The notes below the pieces were generated by a model, which saw nothing but the letters and a program-made list of their open reading frames with translations, had not been told where the DNA came from and searched no databases. A DNA stretch of 64,000 nucleotides from Sphingobium bisphenolivorans. Its GTDB lineage: Bacteria; Pseudomonadota; Alphaproteobacteria; Sphingomonadales; Sphingomonadaceae. Below are positions 7,720-16,821 of this stretch, piece after piece (within the stretch, counting starts at the first letter, position 1; each line of letters opens with the position of its first letter). Made by a program: the position numbers and the translations under genes. Location of the stretch: the NCBI RefSeq assembly GCF_000412635.1, contig NZ_ASTG01000013.1:1-64000 (forward strand), written 5' to 3'.

Positions 7720-8679
7720 ATGAACGAGATCGCTCCCATCCCCGCGCCCATCTCGGCGCAGGGTCAGTCCGCCGAACGTCCAGCGCGCACGCGCAAGCCC
7801 GACTGGATCCGCGTGAAGGCGCCGACCAGCCCTGGCTATCACGACACGCGCAGGCTGATGCGGGAAAAGGGCCTGGCGACGGTTTGCGAAGAGGCCGCTT
7901 GCCCGAATATCGGGGAATGCTGGACCAAGAAGCATGCGACGGTCATGATTTTGGGCGACGTGTGCACCCGTGCCTGCGCCTTCTGCAATGTGAAGACCGG
8001 CATGCCGCGCAAGGTCGATCCCAATGAGCCGCAGAATCTGGCCGACGCTTGCGCGGAGATGGGACTGGAGCATATCGTCATCACCTCGGTGGACCGCGAC
8101 GACCTTCCCGATGGCGGCGCGTTGCAGTTCGTGAAGGTGATCGAGGCGCTGCGTCGGACGACGCCGGACACCACGATCGAGATTCTGACGCCCGACTTCC
8201 GCAACAAGCATGAGCGGGCGGTCGAGATGATTGTCGCGGCGCGTCCCGACGTCTACAACCATAATCTAGAAACCGTGCCGCGCCTTTACCCGACAATCCG
8301 TCCGGGTGCCCGCTATTATGCGTCGCTGCGTCTGCTGGAGACGGTGAAGAAACTCGATCCATCCATCTTCACCAAATCGGGCATTATGCTCGGCCTGGGT
8401 GAGGAGAGGCTGGAAGTGCATCAGGTCATGGATGATATGCGCTCGGCCGACATCGACTTCCTGACGATGGGGCAATATCTGCAGCCGACGCCCAAGCACG
8501 CCAAGGTGATGGAGTTCGTCACCCCCGCCGCATTCAACGCCTATGCGGCGATCGCGCGGGCCAAGGGCTTCCTGCAGGTCGCGTCCAGCCCGCTGACCCG
8601 CTCAAGCTATCATGCGGGCAAGGACTTTGCCGAGATGCGCGCCGCGCGTGAGGCGCAGCTTGCCAAGGTCGCGCGGTAA
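7720..8679 (+). CDS. lipA: Lipoyl synthase
   Basis: A radical-SAM enzyme that inserts two sulfurs into octanoylated lipoyl domains of pyruvate and 2-oxoglutarate dehydrogenases and the glycine cleavage H protein. Two [4Fe-4S] clusters are visible: the auxiliary set [12 protein letters not shown] and the radical-SAM set C-T-R-A-C-A-F-C. The C-terminal S-S-P-L-T-R-S-S-Y motif, whose serine ligates the auxiliary cluster, is intact. The frame opens at ATG 7675, but ATG 7720 (M-N-E-I) gives a normal length of about 319 residues; the start is not certain. The next gene begins 4 bases later. Confidence 0.96.
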   Translation: MNEIAPIPAPISAQGQSAERPARTRKPDWIRVKAPTSPGYHDTRRLMREKGLATVCEEAACPNIGECWTKKHATVMILGDVCTRACAFCNVKTGMPRKVDPNEPQNLADACAEMGLEHIVITSVDRDDLPDGGALQFVKVIEALRRTTPDTTIEILTPDFRNKHERAVEMIVAARPDVYNHNLETVPRLYPTIRPGARYYASLRLLETVKKLDPSIFTKSGIMLGLGEERLEVHQVMDDMRSADIDFLTMGQYLQPTPKHAKVMEFVTPAAFNAYAAIARAKGFLQVASSPLTRSSYHAGKDFAEMRAAREAQLAKVAR

Positions 8680-8683
8680 GCCG

Positions 8684-9160
8684 ATGCCCAAGCATAGCGA
8701 AACAAGGCCGCTTCCCTATACGCCGGAACAGATGTTCGATCTGGTGTCGGACGTGGCCAGCTATCCCGAGTTCCTGCCGTGGGTCAGTGCGATCCGCGTG
8801 CGGGCCGACAGCAAGACTGAGATGGTTGCCGACATGATCGTCGGGTTCAAGGGCATCAAAGAGAGCTTCACCTCCCGCGTGCACAAGGAACGGCCCGACC
8901 ATGTGCGGGTGGATTATCTCGATGGGCCGCTCAAATATCTCTGCAACGAATGGCGCTTCCGCAGCGACGGGAAAGGCGGTGTTCTGGTCGACTTCGAGGT
9001 GGAGTTCGAATTCAAGAACCGGCTGTTCGAAATGCTTGCCGGCCAGATGTTCGACAAGGCGCTGCGCAAGATGATCGGCGCGTTCGAAACGCGCGCGGCA
9101 GAGCTTTATGGCGCAGGCGAGTCGGGCAGCAGCAATTCAAGCGCGCATAGCGCCGCCTGA
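8684..9160 (+). CDS. RatA/Coq10-like START-domain protein
   Basis: A 158-residue polyketide-cyclase/START-family protein. Typical motifs are P-Y-T-P-E-Q-M-F-D-L-V-S-D-V-A-S-Y-P-E-F-L-P-W near the start and F-E-F-K-N-R-L-F-E-M-L-A-G near 115. Homologues bind ubiquinone (COQ10, respiratory function); the E. coli member RatA was described as a toxin affecting ribosomes. Next to lipA the quinone role seems likelier (inference). ATG 8684 lies 4 bases after lipA, so the two are probably co-transcribed. Its last 55 bases overlap the end of the convergent pncC gene, an unusual arrangement. Confidence 0.85.
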   Translation: MPKHSETRPLPYTPEQMFDLVSDVASYPEFLPWVSAIRVRADSKTEMVADMIVGFKGIKESFTSRVHKERPDHVRVDYLDGPLKYLCNEWRFRSDGKGGVLVDFEVEFEFKNRLFEMLAGQMFDKALRKMIGAFETRAAELYGAGESGSSNSSAHSAA

Positions 9161-9624
9161 AGTCGAACGCCGCCCCGGCCCGTATCTTCGAAATGATGCA
9201 TGTCGGCGACGGCGGCATCCGGGCCGACCCCGCGCTCCGCACGGGCGAAGACGACCGTACCAACCGGCTTCTGCTCCGACCCACCTCCCGGACCGGCGAT
9301 CCCTGTGATCGCCACGGCGACATTGGCATGGCTCTTCTGAAGCGCACCCTGGGCCATCGCCCATGCGGTCGCAATGGAAACGGCGCCAAATGTCTCGATC
9401 ACGTCCTGCGACACTTTCAGAAGCTCTGACTTCATGTCATTGGAATAGGTAACGAACCCCGCCTCGAAGACCTCGGACGACCCGGCGATTTCCGTGAGGG
9501 CTGCCGAAACTAGGCCGCCTGTGCAGCTTTCCGCGACGGCGATCGTGCGCCCGGCACGGCGGTTGGCGATGATGACGCGCTCAGCCAGTTCGACAAGTTG
9601 CGGAGGGAGGATGCAATCAGGCAT
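9106..9624 (-). CDS. pncC: Nicotinamide-nucleotide amidase (CinA C-terminal domain)
   Basis: A 172-residue stand-alone CinA C-terminal domain. The enzyme deamidates nicotinamide mononucleotide to nicotinate mononucleotide in pyridine salvage. Diagnostic motifs are A-E-S-C-T-G-G-L-V-S, F-V-T-Y-S-N-D-M-K and A-I-T-G-I-A-G-P-G-G-G. The N-terminal MoCF domain of full-length CinA is absent, as in many proteobacteria. ATG 9624 is chosen over an upstream start at 9660, which lies inside ispDF. It starts 4 bases after the ispDF stop (operon). Its 3' end overlaps ratA on the other strand. Confidence 0.92.
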   Translation of the reverse strand: MPDCILPPQLVELAERVIIANRRAGRTIAVAESCTGGLVSAALTEIAGSSEVFEAGFVTYSNDMKSELLKVSQDVIETFGAVSIATAWAMAQGALQKSHANVAVAITGIAGPGGGSEQKPVGTVVFARAERGVGPDAAVADMHHFEDTGRGGVRLQAALCALELLLPDSPAP

Positions 9625-9628
9625 GGCG

Positions 9629-10804
9629 TCAGAATAGCGCGGGGAAGGAGAGGGTGGCAACAGCCTGTGCAGCTATGCCCTCGCCGCGGCCGGCAAAGCC
9701 CAGCCGCTCGGTGGTGGTTGCCTTCACGCTCACCCGGTCAAGGGGCAGCTTGAGCATGTCCGCGATGCGAGCGCGGATCGCGTCACGATGCGGGCCGATC
9801 TTGGGTGCTTCGCAGATGACCGTAAGATCAATATGTTCTACCGACGCGTCCCGTTTTGAGACATGTTCCGCTGCATATTCCAGAAAGCGGGAAGACGCAG
9901 CGCCGCGCCATTGCGGATCGGATGGTGGGAAGTGGCTGCCGATATCGCCCTCCGCCAGCGCCCCCAGCAGCGCGTCGACAACCGCGTGAAGCGCCACATC
10001 GGCATCGCTGTGTCCGGACAGGCCGCGACCATGCGGTATCTGGACGCCGCCCAGCCAAAGCTCCTCGCCGGCGACGAGGCGATGCACGTCATAGCCCATG
10101 CCGACGCGGGTGCTGCGGGTACCCGCAAGGCGCTGCTCGGCACGGAGGAAATCTGCAGCATAGGTCAATTTCTCAAGCCTTTCATCGCCGTCAACCAGCC
10201 GAACCTCACCCCCATGGGCGCGTAGGATCTGGGCGTCGTCCGTTGCTTCCCTGTCGCTGCTCCAGGCCCGATGAGCCGCCAAAATGGCCTTGAAGCGGAA
10301 AGCCTGCGGTGTTTGGACGCGCATCAGCGGCGCGCGATCGACCACGTCTCCTGCCCTCTCTTCGTCCCGCCTGACCAGCGTATCGGCGACTGGAAGGGCA
10401 GGTATGGCGCCCGCTGCGCCCGACAATGCCTCGATCAGCCGGTCGATGACGGAAGATGGCAGGAACGGCCGGGCGGCATCGTGGATGAGAACATGATCAG
10501 CCCCGCCCGTTGAGGCAAGCCGTTCCAGCCCCGCACGCACCGAGCCGCGCCGGCTGTCTGCGCCTCCAACGATGGCGGCGAGGGAGCGGTCGCCGAGCAC
10601 GGACCGCGCGGTCGCCTCCTGCCCCGGAGCCACGACAAGAATGATGGTGCTGATGAGCGGATGCGCCGCGACGGCGTCCATCGCATGGGCGAGGACCGCC
10701 TTGCCGCCGATCAGCCTATATTGCTTGGGCAAGCCGCCGCCTGCACGGTTTCCTTGGCCCGCTGCGACAATCAGGGCGGCTATTTTCTCACCAGCTTTCA
10801 CCAT
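9629..10804 (-). CDS. ispDF: Bifunctional IspD/IspF enzyme of the MEP isoprenoid pathway
   Basis: A 391-residue fusion. Residues 1-225 are MEP cytidylyltransferase (IspD), with the CTP-binding A-A-G-Q-G-N-R-A and H-D-A-A-R-P-F. Residues about 230-391 are ME-cPP synthase (IspF), with the zinc ligands D-V-H and S-G-H-S-D-A-D-V-A-L-H-A. The fusion is typical of alphaproteobacteria. The two domains catalyse non-consecutive steps, so IspE acts between them and is encoded elsewhere. ATG 10804 starts M-V-K-A-G-E just before the IspD core. It is divergent from dusB. Confidence 0.96.
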   Translation of the reverse strand: MVKAGEKIAALIVAAGQGNRAGGGLPKQYRLIGGKAVLAHAMDAVAAHPLISTIILVVAPGQEATARSVLGDRSLAAIVGGADSRRGSVRAGLERLASTGGADHVLIHDAARPFLPSSVIDRLIEALSGAAGAIPALPVADTLVRRDEERAGDVVDRAPLMRVQTPQAFRFKAILAAHRAWSSDREATDDAQILRAHGGEVRLVDGDERLEKLTYAADFLRAEQRLAGTRSTRVGMGYDVHRLVAGEELWLGGVQIPHGRGLSGHSDADVALHAVVDALLGALAEGDIGSHFPPSDPQWRGAASSRFLEYAAEHVSKRDASVEHIDLTVICEAPKIGPHRDAIRARIADMLKLPLDRVSVKATTTERLGFAGRGEGIAAQAVATLSFPALF

Positions 10805-10877
10805 GGCGGGCCTGTATCGCAGGGCGCAGGGCATCGCCAGCCCCTTGCTTGCCGCGAGCCCCGATTTCGTCTAAGGG

Positions 10878-10896
10878 CTGCCTGTTTTTTAGGCAG
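10878..10896. promoter_or_regulatory. Inverted repeat just before dusB
   Basis: CTGCCT-n7-AGGCAG with a T-rich centre ends 8 bases before the dusB start, within the dusB/ispDF divergent gap. It could be an operator or a leader hairpin near the ribosome binding site; nothing distinguishes these. Confidence 0.3.
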
Positions 10897-10904
10897 TATT
10901 GGTG

Positions 10905-11924
10905 ATGACGACGCTTTCCCCCATTTCCGTCGGTCCGGTGACGATCGACATGCCCGTCATTCTGGCGCCCATGACGGGCGTGACGGATATGCCGTTCCGC
11001 ACATTGGTGCGGCGTTACGGCTCTGGCCTCAACGTGACGGAAATGATCGCCACGGCGGCGATGATCCGCGAAACGCGCCAGTCGCTGCAAAAGGCGGCCT
11101 GGCACCCGGTCGAAGAACCCGTCTCGATGCAGCTTGCCGGCTGCTCTCCCACCGAAATGGCGGAGGCGGCGAAGCTCAATGCCGATCGTGGCGCGGCGAT
11201 CATCGACATCAATATGGGTTGCCCGGTTAAGAAGGTCGTCAATGGCGACGCGGGCAGCGCCCTCATGCGAGACCTGCCGCTCGCCGCTTCGCTGATCGAA
11301 GCGACAGTGAAAGCGGTGGACGTACCCGTCACGGTCAAGATGCGGATGGGCTGGGATCATGCCAGCCTCAACGCTCCCGAATTGGCCCGGATCGCCGAGG
11401 ATCTGGGCGCGAAGATGATCACGGTCCACGGGCGTACCCGCTGCCAGATGTATAAGGGCACGGCTGACTGGGCCTTTGTCAGAAGCGTGAAACAGGCTGT
11501 GTCGCTGCCCGTCATTGTCAATGGCGACATCTGCTCCATCGACGATGCCGAGACAGCGCTGGAGCAGAGCGGGGCCGACGGGGTGATGATCGGCCGTGGG
11601 GCCTATGGCCGACCTTGGCTGATCGGACAGGTAATGCACTGGTTCCGGACGGGGCAGCGGATTGCCGACCCGTCGCTCGAGGAGCAATATGGAGTGATAA
11701 CAGAGCATTATCGAGCGATGCTCGATCATTATGATCGGCTTACCGGCGTCAACATGGCGCGCAAGCATATCGGCTGGTACACGAAGGGCCTGCCCGGTTC
11801 AGCCGAGTTCCGCAACAGCGTGAACCAGCAGCCCGATGGCGATGTGGTGCTCGACATGCTCGCCCGGTTCTACGAGCCGCTGATTGCGCAGGAAGGCCCG
11901 GTCGAAACACGTCAGGCGGCATGA
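10905..11924 (+). CDS. dusB: tRNA-dihydrouridine synthase B
   Basis: A 339-residue FMN enzyme that reduces uridines to dihydrouridine in tRNA D-loops. It shows the TIM-barrel start A-P-M-T-G-V-T-D, the catalytic cysteine in N-M-G-C-P-V-K-K-V, the H-G-R-T-R loop and [10 protein letters not shown]. The frame opens with TTG-GTG-ATG; ATG 10905 is chosen. It overlaps ntrB by 4 bases (ATGA). DusB upstream of ntrBC is the classical alphaproteobacterial arrangement (nifR3-ntrB-ntrC), so translation is probably coupled to the nitrogen regulators. Confidence 0.96.
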   Translation: MTTLSPISVGPVTIDMPVILAPMTGVTDMPFRTLVRRYGSGLNVTEMIATAAMIRETRQSLQKAAWHPVEEPVSMQLAGCSPTEMAEAAKLNADRGAAIIDINMGCPVKKVVNGDAGSALMRDLPLAASLIEATVKAVDVPVTVKMRMGWDHASLNAPELARIAEDLGAKMITVHGRTRCQMYKGTADWAFVRSVKQAVSLPVIVNGDICSIDDAETALEQSGADGVMIGRGAYGRPWLIGQVMHWFRTGQRIADPSLEEQYGVITEHYRAMLDHYDRLTGVNMARKHIGWYTKGLPGSAEFRNSVNQQPDGDVVLDMLARFYEPLIAQEGPVETRQAA

Positions 11925-13030
11925 CAGGCACGATGACCAGCATCCCGCCGCTTCGCTTGCAGCCGGATGGCCCCTCACTTGCCGATCTGATGACCGCACT
12001 GCCTGTGGCGACGCTGGTGGTCCAGCCGGACAACCGGATCGCCGACGCCAATATCATGGCGGAATCGCTGCTCAACATGGCTCGTTCAGCCATTGTCGGC
12101 AGCGATGTGTCTCGCACGGTCCGAGTCGCGGAAGTGGGTTCCCGGTTCGATCTGTGGCACAGCAATAAGCCGATCGCTGCCTACGACCTTCGCGTGCATG
12201 CAGGGCGCACCGCCGAGATGGAAGTGGACCTGATGATCGCCCCCATCATCGATCATGAAGGATGGCGCGTGGTTTCAATCCACACGCAAAGCCATGCCCG
12301 CAAGATCGGCCACAGGGGCACGGCCGGGGGAGCTCGCTCGGCGATCGGCGCCGCCGCCATCCTGGCGCATGAAATCAAAAATCCGCTGTCGGGGATCAGG
12401 GGAGCTGCCCAGCTTATAGAATCGGGCAATAACGGGCGGGATGTCGCGCTGACCCAGCTCATCTGCAATGAGGTCGATCGGATTGCGGCGTTGATCGACC
12501 GTATGCAGGATTTCACCACCGACCGCACACTCGAATGTCATAGCGGCAATATCTACCCGCTGATCGATCGCGCCGCCCATATCGCGGCTGCCGGATTTGC
12601 AAAAGATATTCATATAACAAAGAGCTACGATCCGTCGCTGCCATTTGCCAACATCAATGACGATGCGCTGGTGCAGGTGATGATCAACCTGCTCAAAAAT
12701 GCTTCGGAGGCGCTGGAGCATACGCCCAATCCCCGCATCCGTGTCGAAACGGCCTTCCGACATGGCGTTTCCGTGCTGGTGGGCGGTGGCAAGGGAAGCG
12801 CGGTCCTGCCGATCGAGATCCTGGTGATCGACAACGGGCCTGGCGTCCCGGAACAGATTCTCGATCATCTTTTCAATCCCTTCATCACGAGCCGCCGGGA
12901 CGGGCAGGGCCTTGGGCTGGCACTGGTGGACAAGCTGGTCAGGGACATGAACGGCTTCGTTCAATATTCGCGCAATCAGGAGACGCAGGAATCGACCTTC
13001 CGCATCCTGCTACCGCTGGGGATCGGGTGA
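11921..13030 (+). CDS. ntrB: Nitrogen regulation sensor histidine kinase NtrB
   Basis: A 369-residue cytosolic kinase/phosphatase that senses nitrogen through PII and controls NtrC. It has an N-terminal PAS domain (about 20-125), an HisKA domain with His150 in [12 protein letters not shown], and an HATPase domain with an N box ([10 protein letters not shown]), D-N-G-P-G-V and G-L-G-L-A-L. No transmembrane segment is seen, as expected. It overlaps dusB by 4 bases and ntrC by one base (TGATG). Confidence 0.95.
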   Translation: MTGTMTSIPPLRLQPDGPSLADLMTALPVATLVVQPDNRIADANIMAESLLNMARSAIVGSDVSRTVRVAEVGSRFDLWHSNKPIAAYDLRVHAGRTAEMEVDLMIAPIIDHEGWRVVSIHTQSHARKIGHRGTAGGARSAIGAAAILAHEIKNPLSGIRGAAQLIESGNNGRDVALTQLICNEVDRIAALIDRMQDFTTDRTLECHSGNIYPLIDRAAHIAAAGFAKDIHITKSYDPSLPFANINDDALVQVMINLLKNASEALEHTPNPRIRVETAFRHGVSVLVGGGKGSAVLPIEILVIDNGPGVPEQILDHLFNPFITSRRDGQGLGLALVDKLVRDMNGFVQYSRNQETQESTFRILLPLGIG

Positions 13031-14478
13031 TGGCCGCCAGTGGAGCGATCCTTGTCGTCGATGATGATCCGGCGATCTGCGTCGTCGTCGGAGAAGCGCT
13101 GCGCCGGCAGGGCCACCGCGTAAAGACGGCAGGCTCGATCCGCGAACGGTCCGCGCTGCTGGAAAGCTTTTCGCCCGACATATTGATAACCGACGTCATG
13201 CTGCCCGACGGCGATGGCCTGGACGGCATCGCGGACATCCTGCAGGGCAGGCCGTCCCTCAACATCATCATCCTTTCGGCGCAGAACACCCTCAACACCG
13301 CCATTCGTGCGACGGAGAAGGGGGCGTTCGAATATCTTCCCAAACCCTTCGACCTCAACGAACTGACCCGCGCCGTAACGGATGCGCTTGGTTCGAAGTC
13401 GGGGCCGGAGCAGGAGACGGGCGAGGGCGATCTGCCGCATGACGGCTTGCCGCTGGTGGGCCGCTCTCCAGCGATGCAGGAGGTTTACCGGACAATCGCA
13501 CGCGTGCTGTCCAACGATCTCAGCATCCTAGTGCTCGGCGAATCCGGGACCGGCAAGGAATTGGTGGCCGAGGCGATCCACTCCTTGGGACAGAGGCGCA
13601 CCAAGCCCTTCATTCCGATCAACATGGCGGCGATCCCGCGCGAGCTGATTGAGGCAGAACTGTTCGGTTATGAAAAGGGCGCGTTCACCGGCGCTCATGC
13701 CCGTACGGCAGGTAAATTTGAGCAGGCGCAGGGCGGTACGCTGTTCCTCGATGAGATTGGCGACATGCCGATGGAGGCGCAGACGCGCCTGTTGCGTGTG
13801 CTTCAGTCGGGCGAGGTGACGACCGTGGGCGGCTCCAAATCCGTCAAGGTTGACGTCCGCATCATCGCCGCGACCAACAAGGATCTATCGCGCCTGATCG
13901 AAGAAAACCGCTTCCGTCAGGACCTTTATTACCGGCTGAACGTGGTTCCCATCGCCCTTCCGGCGCTGCGCGAGCGGAGGGAAGATGTGATGCTGCTCGC
14001 TCGTCACTTCCTCGACCGGGCCGCACAGGATGGGCTGCCGCGCAAATCCCTGTCCGACGATGCCGCGCGGCTGCTGATGGCCTATCATTGGCCCGGCAAT
14101 GTGCGCGAGCTCCAGAATATGATGCAGCGCCTTGCCGTGCTCAGCCGCGAGAATGTCATCACGGCGGAGCTCCTCCGCAGCAGTTTGCCGCTTGAAGCCG
14201 TGCCGGCGGACTACGCCCTGCCCGCGGACATGCTGGGGCAGGCTGTTCGGGAATGGGCGCGACGCCAGCTCGGCGTTGGTCTTTCCCAGACCAACAGGAC
14301 CTTGCATGACGACCTACTGGCATTGGTAGAGCCGATCCTGTTCCAGGAGGTGCTCGCGAGCGTCGATGGTAATCAGATCCGCGCAGCCGCGTTGCTCGGC
14401 ATAAACCGGAATACCTTGCGCAAGAAGCTGACCGATTATGGCCTCGACCCGCTTCAACTGAGGGTAGGGACTGACTGA
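13030..14478 (+). CDS. ntrC: Nitrogen response regulator NtrC
   Basis: A sigma-54 activator of 482 residues. The receiver domain has Asp55 in I-T-D-V-M-L-P-D. The AAA+ domain has Walker A G-E-S-G-T-G-K-E and the sigma-54 contact loop G-A-F-T-G-A intact, then F-L-D-E-I-G-D-M-P. The C-terminal Fis-type helix-turn-helix includes A-A-A-L-L-G-I-N-R-N-T-L-R-K-K-L. When phosphorylated by NtrB it should activate nitrogen-assimilation promoters. GTG 13027 is an alternative start three bases earlier. Confidence 0.96.
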   Translation: MAASGAILVVDDDPAICVVVGEALRRQGHRVKTAGSIRERSALLESFSPDILITDVMLPDGDGLDGIADILQGRPSLNIIILSAQNTLNTAIRATEKGAFEYLPKPFDLNELTRAVTDALGSKSGPEQETGEGDLPHDGLPLVGRSPAMQEVYRTIARVLSNDLSILVLGESGTGKELVAEAIHSLGQRRTKPFIPINMAAIPRELIEAELFGYEKGAFTGAHARTAGKFEQAQGGTLFLDEIGDMPMEAQTRLLRVLQSGEVTTVGGSKSVKVDVRIIAATNKDLSRLIEENRFRQDLYYRLNVVPIALPALRERREDVMLLARHFLDRAAQDGLPRKSLSDDAARLLMAYHWPGNVRELQNMMQRLAVLSRENVITAELLRSSLPLEAVPADYALPADMLGQAVREWARRQLGVGLSQTNRTLHDDLLALVEPILFQEVLASVDGNQIRAAALLGINRNTLRKKLTDYGLDPLQLRVGTD

Positions 14479-14568
14479 GAGACGAAGTGCGCGCACCGGG
14501 CGACAAGCAGGGATGCCAGTGCAAATACTGTGTTTGATCGGGCACTCCAATGTTGTAACAATGCCACT

Positions 14569-16821
14569 ATGAACGGCACGACCACGCATCCCCGGCGGAG
14601 CCGAAACTGGAAGAGGCATTTTCCGCCTTTCCTGCGTCGGCGTCTGGCGGCTGTCGTGGAGATCGTGACGTTGCTCCTGTTTCTCGGGACGGCGGGCCTC
14701 ACCTACTTCCTGCTGACCGGGCAGGGACAGTCCTACACATTGCTGACGCCGCCTATCGTGGCCCTGCTGCTCGTCGGCAATCTGGTGCCGGCGATTGCAT
14801 TGCTGGTGCTGCTGGGCCGTCGAGTTGCGAAACGCCGCGCAGCGCAGTCGGCGATCGGCAGCGACGGGCAGCTTCACGTCCGGCTCGTCGCGATTTTTTC
14901 GATCGTCGCCAGCGTGCCGATGTTGCTGGTGGTAATCTTCGCCTCGCTGCTCTTCCAATATGGCGTACAATTCTGGTTCTCCGACAGCGCGCGCGGCATG
15001 CTTCAGAATGCAAGCGATCTGGCGCGCGGATATTATGAGCAGAATTTGCGTGAGGTAGGCGACGAAACGGTCACCATGGCGAGCGACCTGCGCGACTACC
15101 TGACACAGTCCAAGGTATCGAGCCCGCGCTTCGCCGAGGGCTATATCTATCAGGTCGTGACCCGGAAGCTCAACCGGTCAGCCATTATCGAGGTCGGAAA
15201 GGACGGGGTTTTCCGAACCGCCGCGACGGTCGATCCGGACAGCCGCCCCGCTTCTGAGATGCTCTCGCCCGACGTGGTGCGGCGGCTTGCCGCGGGAGAG
15301 AATGTGGTCGTTGCGACCAAGCCCAACCAGATCGAGGCGGTCACGCTGCTCTACCCCGAAGCAAAGGTGTATCTCTACGCGACGCGGGATTCCGGATCGA
15401 CCGCGTTCAGCAATGTCGAGCGGGCGCAGAAGGTGCTGTCCGACTATGACATCTTCGCCGCACAATCGCGCGCGCTGCAACTGCGCTTCAACGTGATGCT
15501 GTTCGTGGGATCGCTGGCGCTGGTGGGCGTGGCGGTCTATATCGCGCTGGCGGTCGCAGACTGGATGGTCCGGCCGGTCAATGAACTGGTGACGGCGGCG
15601 CGGCGGATCACGGCCGGCGACCTGTCCGCCCGCGTGACGAGCCCACAAACCCGCGACGAGATCGGCACATTGGCGTCTGCCTTCAACCGTATGACCCAGC
15701 GGCTTGAAGCGCAGACCGGCGCACTCGTGGCCGCGAACAGCCAGTTGGACGAGCGGCGGGCTTTCATCGAAGCGATCCTGTCAGGCGTGTCCGCCGGCGT
15801 GCTGTCGGTTGACCGCGATGGCATCATCCTGCTGCTCAACAGTTCGGCTGCGGCTATCCTGGTCGATGAGGGGGACGATCCGGTCGGCCGGCACCTTACG
15901 GAAGTGTCTCCGGAATTGGCGGCACTGGTCGCTTCGGACGAAGATGCTGCGATCGTCCAGGTCCGGGCGCATGGCGACGTGCGCACGCTGGCGGTGAAGG
16001 TGTCGGAAGACGCTTACAGCCGCATCCTCACCTTCGATGACATCACCCAACAGCTCTCTGATCAGCGGCGTGCGGCATGGTCCGACGTTGCCCGCCGCAT
16101 CGCGCATGAGATCAAGAACCCCCTGACCCCGATTCAGCTGGCAGCCGAGCGACTGCAGCGCCGTTATGCCGAAGAGGTGACGAGCGATAAGGCGACCTTC
16201 ACGCGGCTGACGGGGACGATCGTCCGGCAGGTCGGCGACTTGCGGCGGATCGTGGATGAATTCTCCTCCTTCGCGCGTATGCCAAAGCCCGTGTTCCGGC
16301 GTGAGAGGATAGACGATATCGCGCGGCACGCCCTGTTCCTGCACGAAGTCGCGCATCCGGAAATCCGCTTTGGCTTCCAGTCCGAGGACCCAGATGTGGA
16401 GATGGTCTGCGACCGTCGCCAGCTCGGCCAGGCCTTGACGAACATCGTCAAAAATGCGGTGGAAGCCATCGAACCAAAAGACGTTTCAGAAGGGCAGGAG
16501 GCCCGCGGGCATGTTTCCATGGCGGTCCGCTGCGATGATGGCTGCCTGATAATCGACGTGCAGGATGACGGGATCGGCCTGCCCCCGGAACGCGAGCGCA
16601 TCCTGGAACCTTATATGACCACGCGGTCGAAGGGGACGGGCCTCGGCCTCGCTATCGTGAAGAAGATCGTCGAGGAACATATGGGGGAAATCCGCTTCAG
16701 CGATGCCGAAGGCGGAGGGGCGCGGGTGACGCTGCGCTTTCCCGTGGCAGCGCTCGACAAACTTGAAGAGGGGCAGGTGATTTCCTTGCCCAAGGGAAAA
16801 GTGACGGCCAATGGCGCTTGA
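14569..16821 (+). CDS. ntrY: Membrane nitrogen sensor histidine kinase NtrY
   Basis: A kinase of 750 residues. The N-terminal membrane module has hydrophobic segments near 30-55, 65-90 and 115-140, a periplasmic loop (about 140-300), then a transmembrane segment near 310-330. HAMP (R-P-V-N-E-L-V-T-A-A-R-R-I), PAS, HisKA ([14 protein letters not shown]) and HATPase (G-T-G-L-G-L-A-I-V-K-K) follow in order. The NtrY/NtrX pair responds to extracellular nitrogen or redox state in alphaproteobacteria. GTG 14530 is an alternative start; ATG 14569 is preferred. It overlaps ntrX by 11 bases. Confidence 0.93.
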   Translation: MNGTTTHPRRSRNWKRHFPPFLRRRLAAVVEIVTLLLFLGTAGLTYFLLTGQGQSYTLLTPPIVALLLVGNLVPAIALLVLLGRRVAKRRAAQSAIGSDGQLHVRLVAIFSIVASVPMLLVVIFASLLFQYGVQFWFSDSARGMLQNASDLARGYYEQNLREVGDETVTMASDLRDYLTQSKVSSPRFAEGYIYQVVTRKLNRSAIIEVGKDGVFRTAATVDPDSRPASEMLSPDVVRRLAAGENVVVATKPNQIEAVTLLYPEAKVYLYATRDSGSTAFSNVERAQKVLSDYDIFAAQSRALQLRFNVMLFVGSLALVGVAVYIALAVADWMVRPVNELVTAARRITAGDLSARVTSPQTRDEIGTLASAFNRMTQRLEAQTGALVAANSQLDERRAFIEAILSGVSAGVLSVDRDGIILLLNSSAAAILVDEGDDPVGRHLTEVSPELAALVASDEDAAIVQVRAHGDVRTLAVKVSEDAYSRILTFDDITQQLSDQRRAAWSDVARRIAHEIKNPLTPIQLAAERLQRRYAEEVTSDKATFTRLTGTIVRQVGDLRRIVDEFSSFARMPKPVFRRERIDDIARHALFLHEVAHPEIRFGFQSEDPDVEMVCDRRQLGQALTNIVKNAVEAIEPKDVSEGQEARGHVSMAVRCDDGCLIIDVQDDGIGLPPERERILEPYMTTRSKGTGLGLAIVKKIVEEHMGEIRFSDAEGGGARVTLRFPVAALDKLEEGQVISLPKGKVTANGA

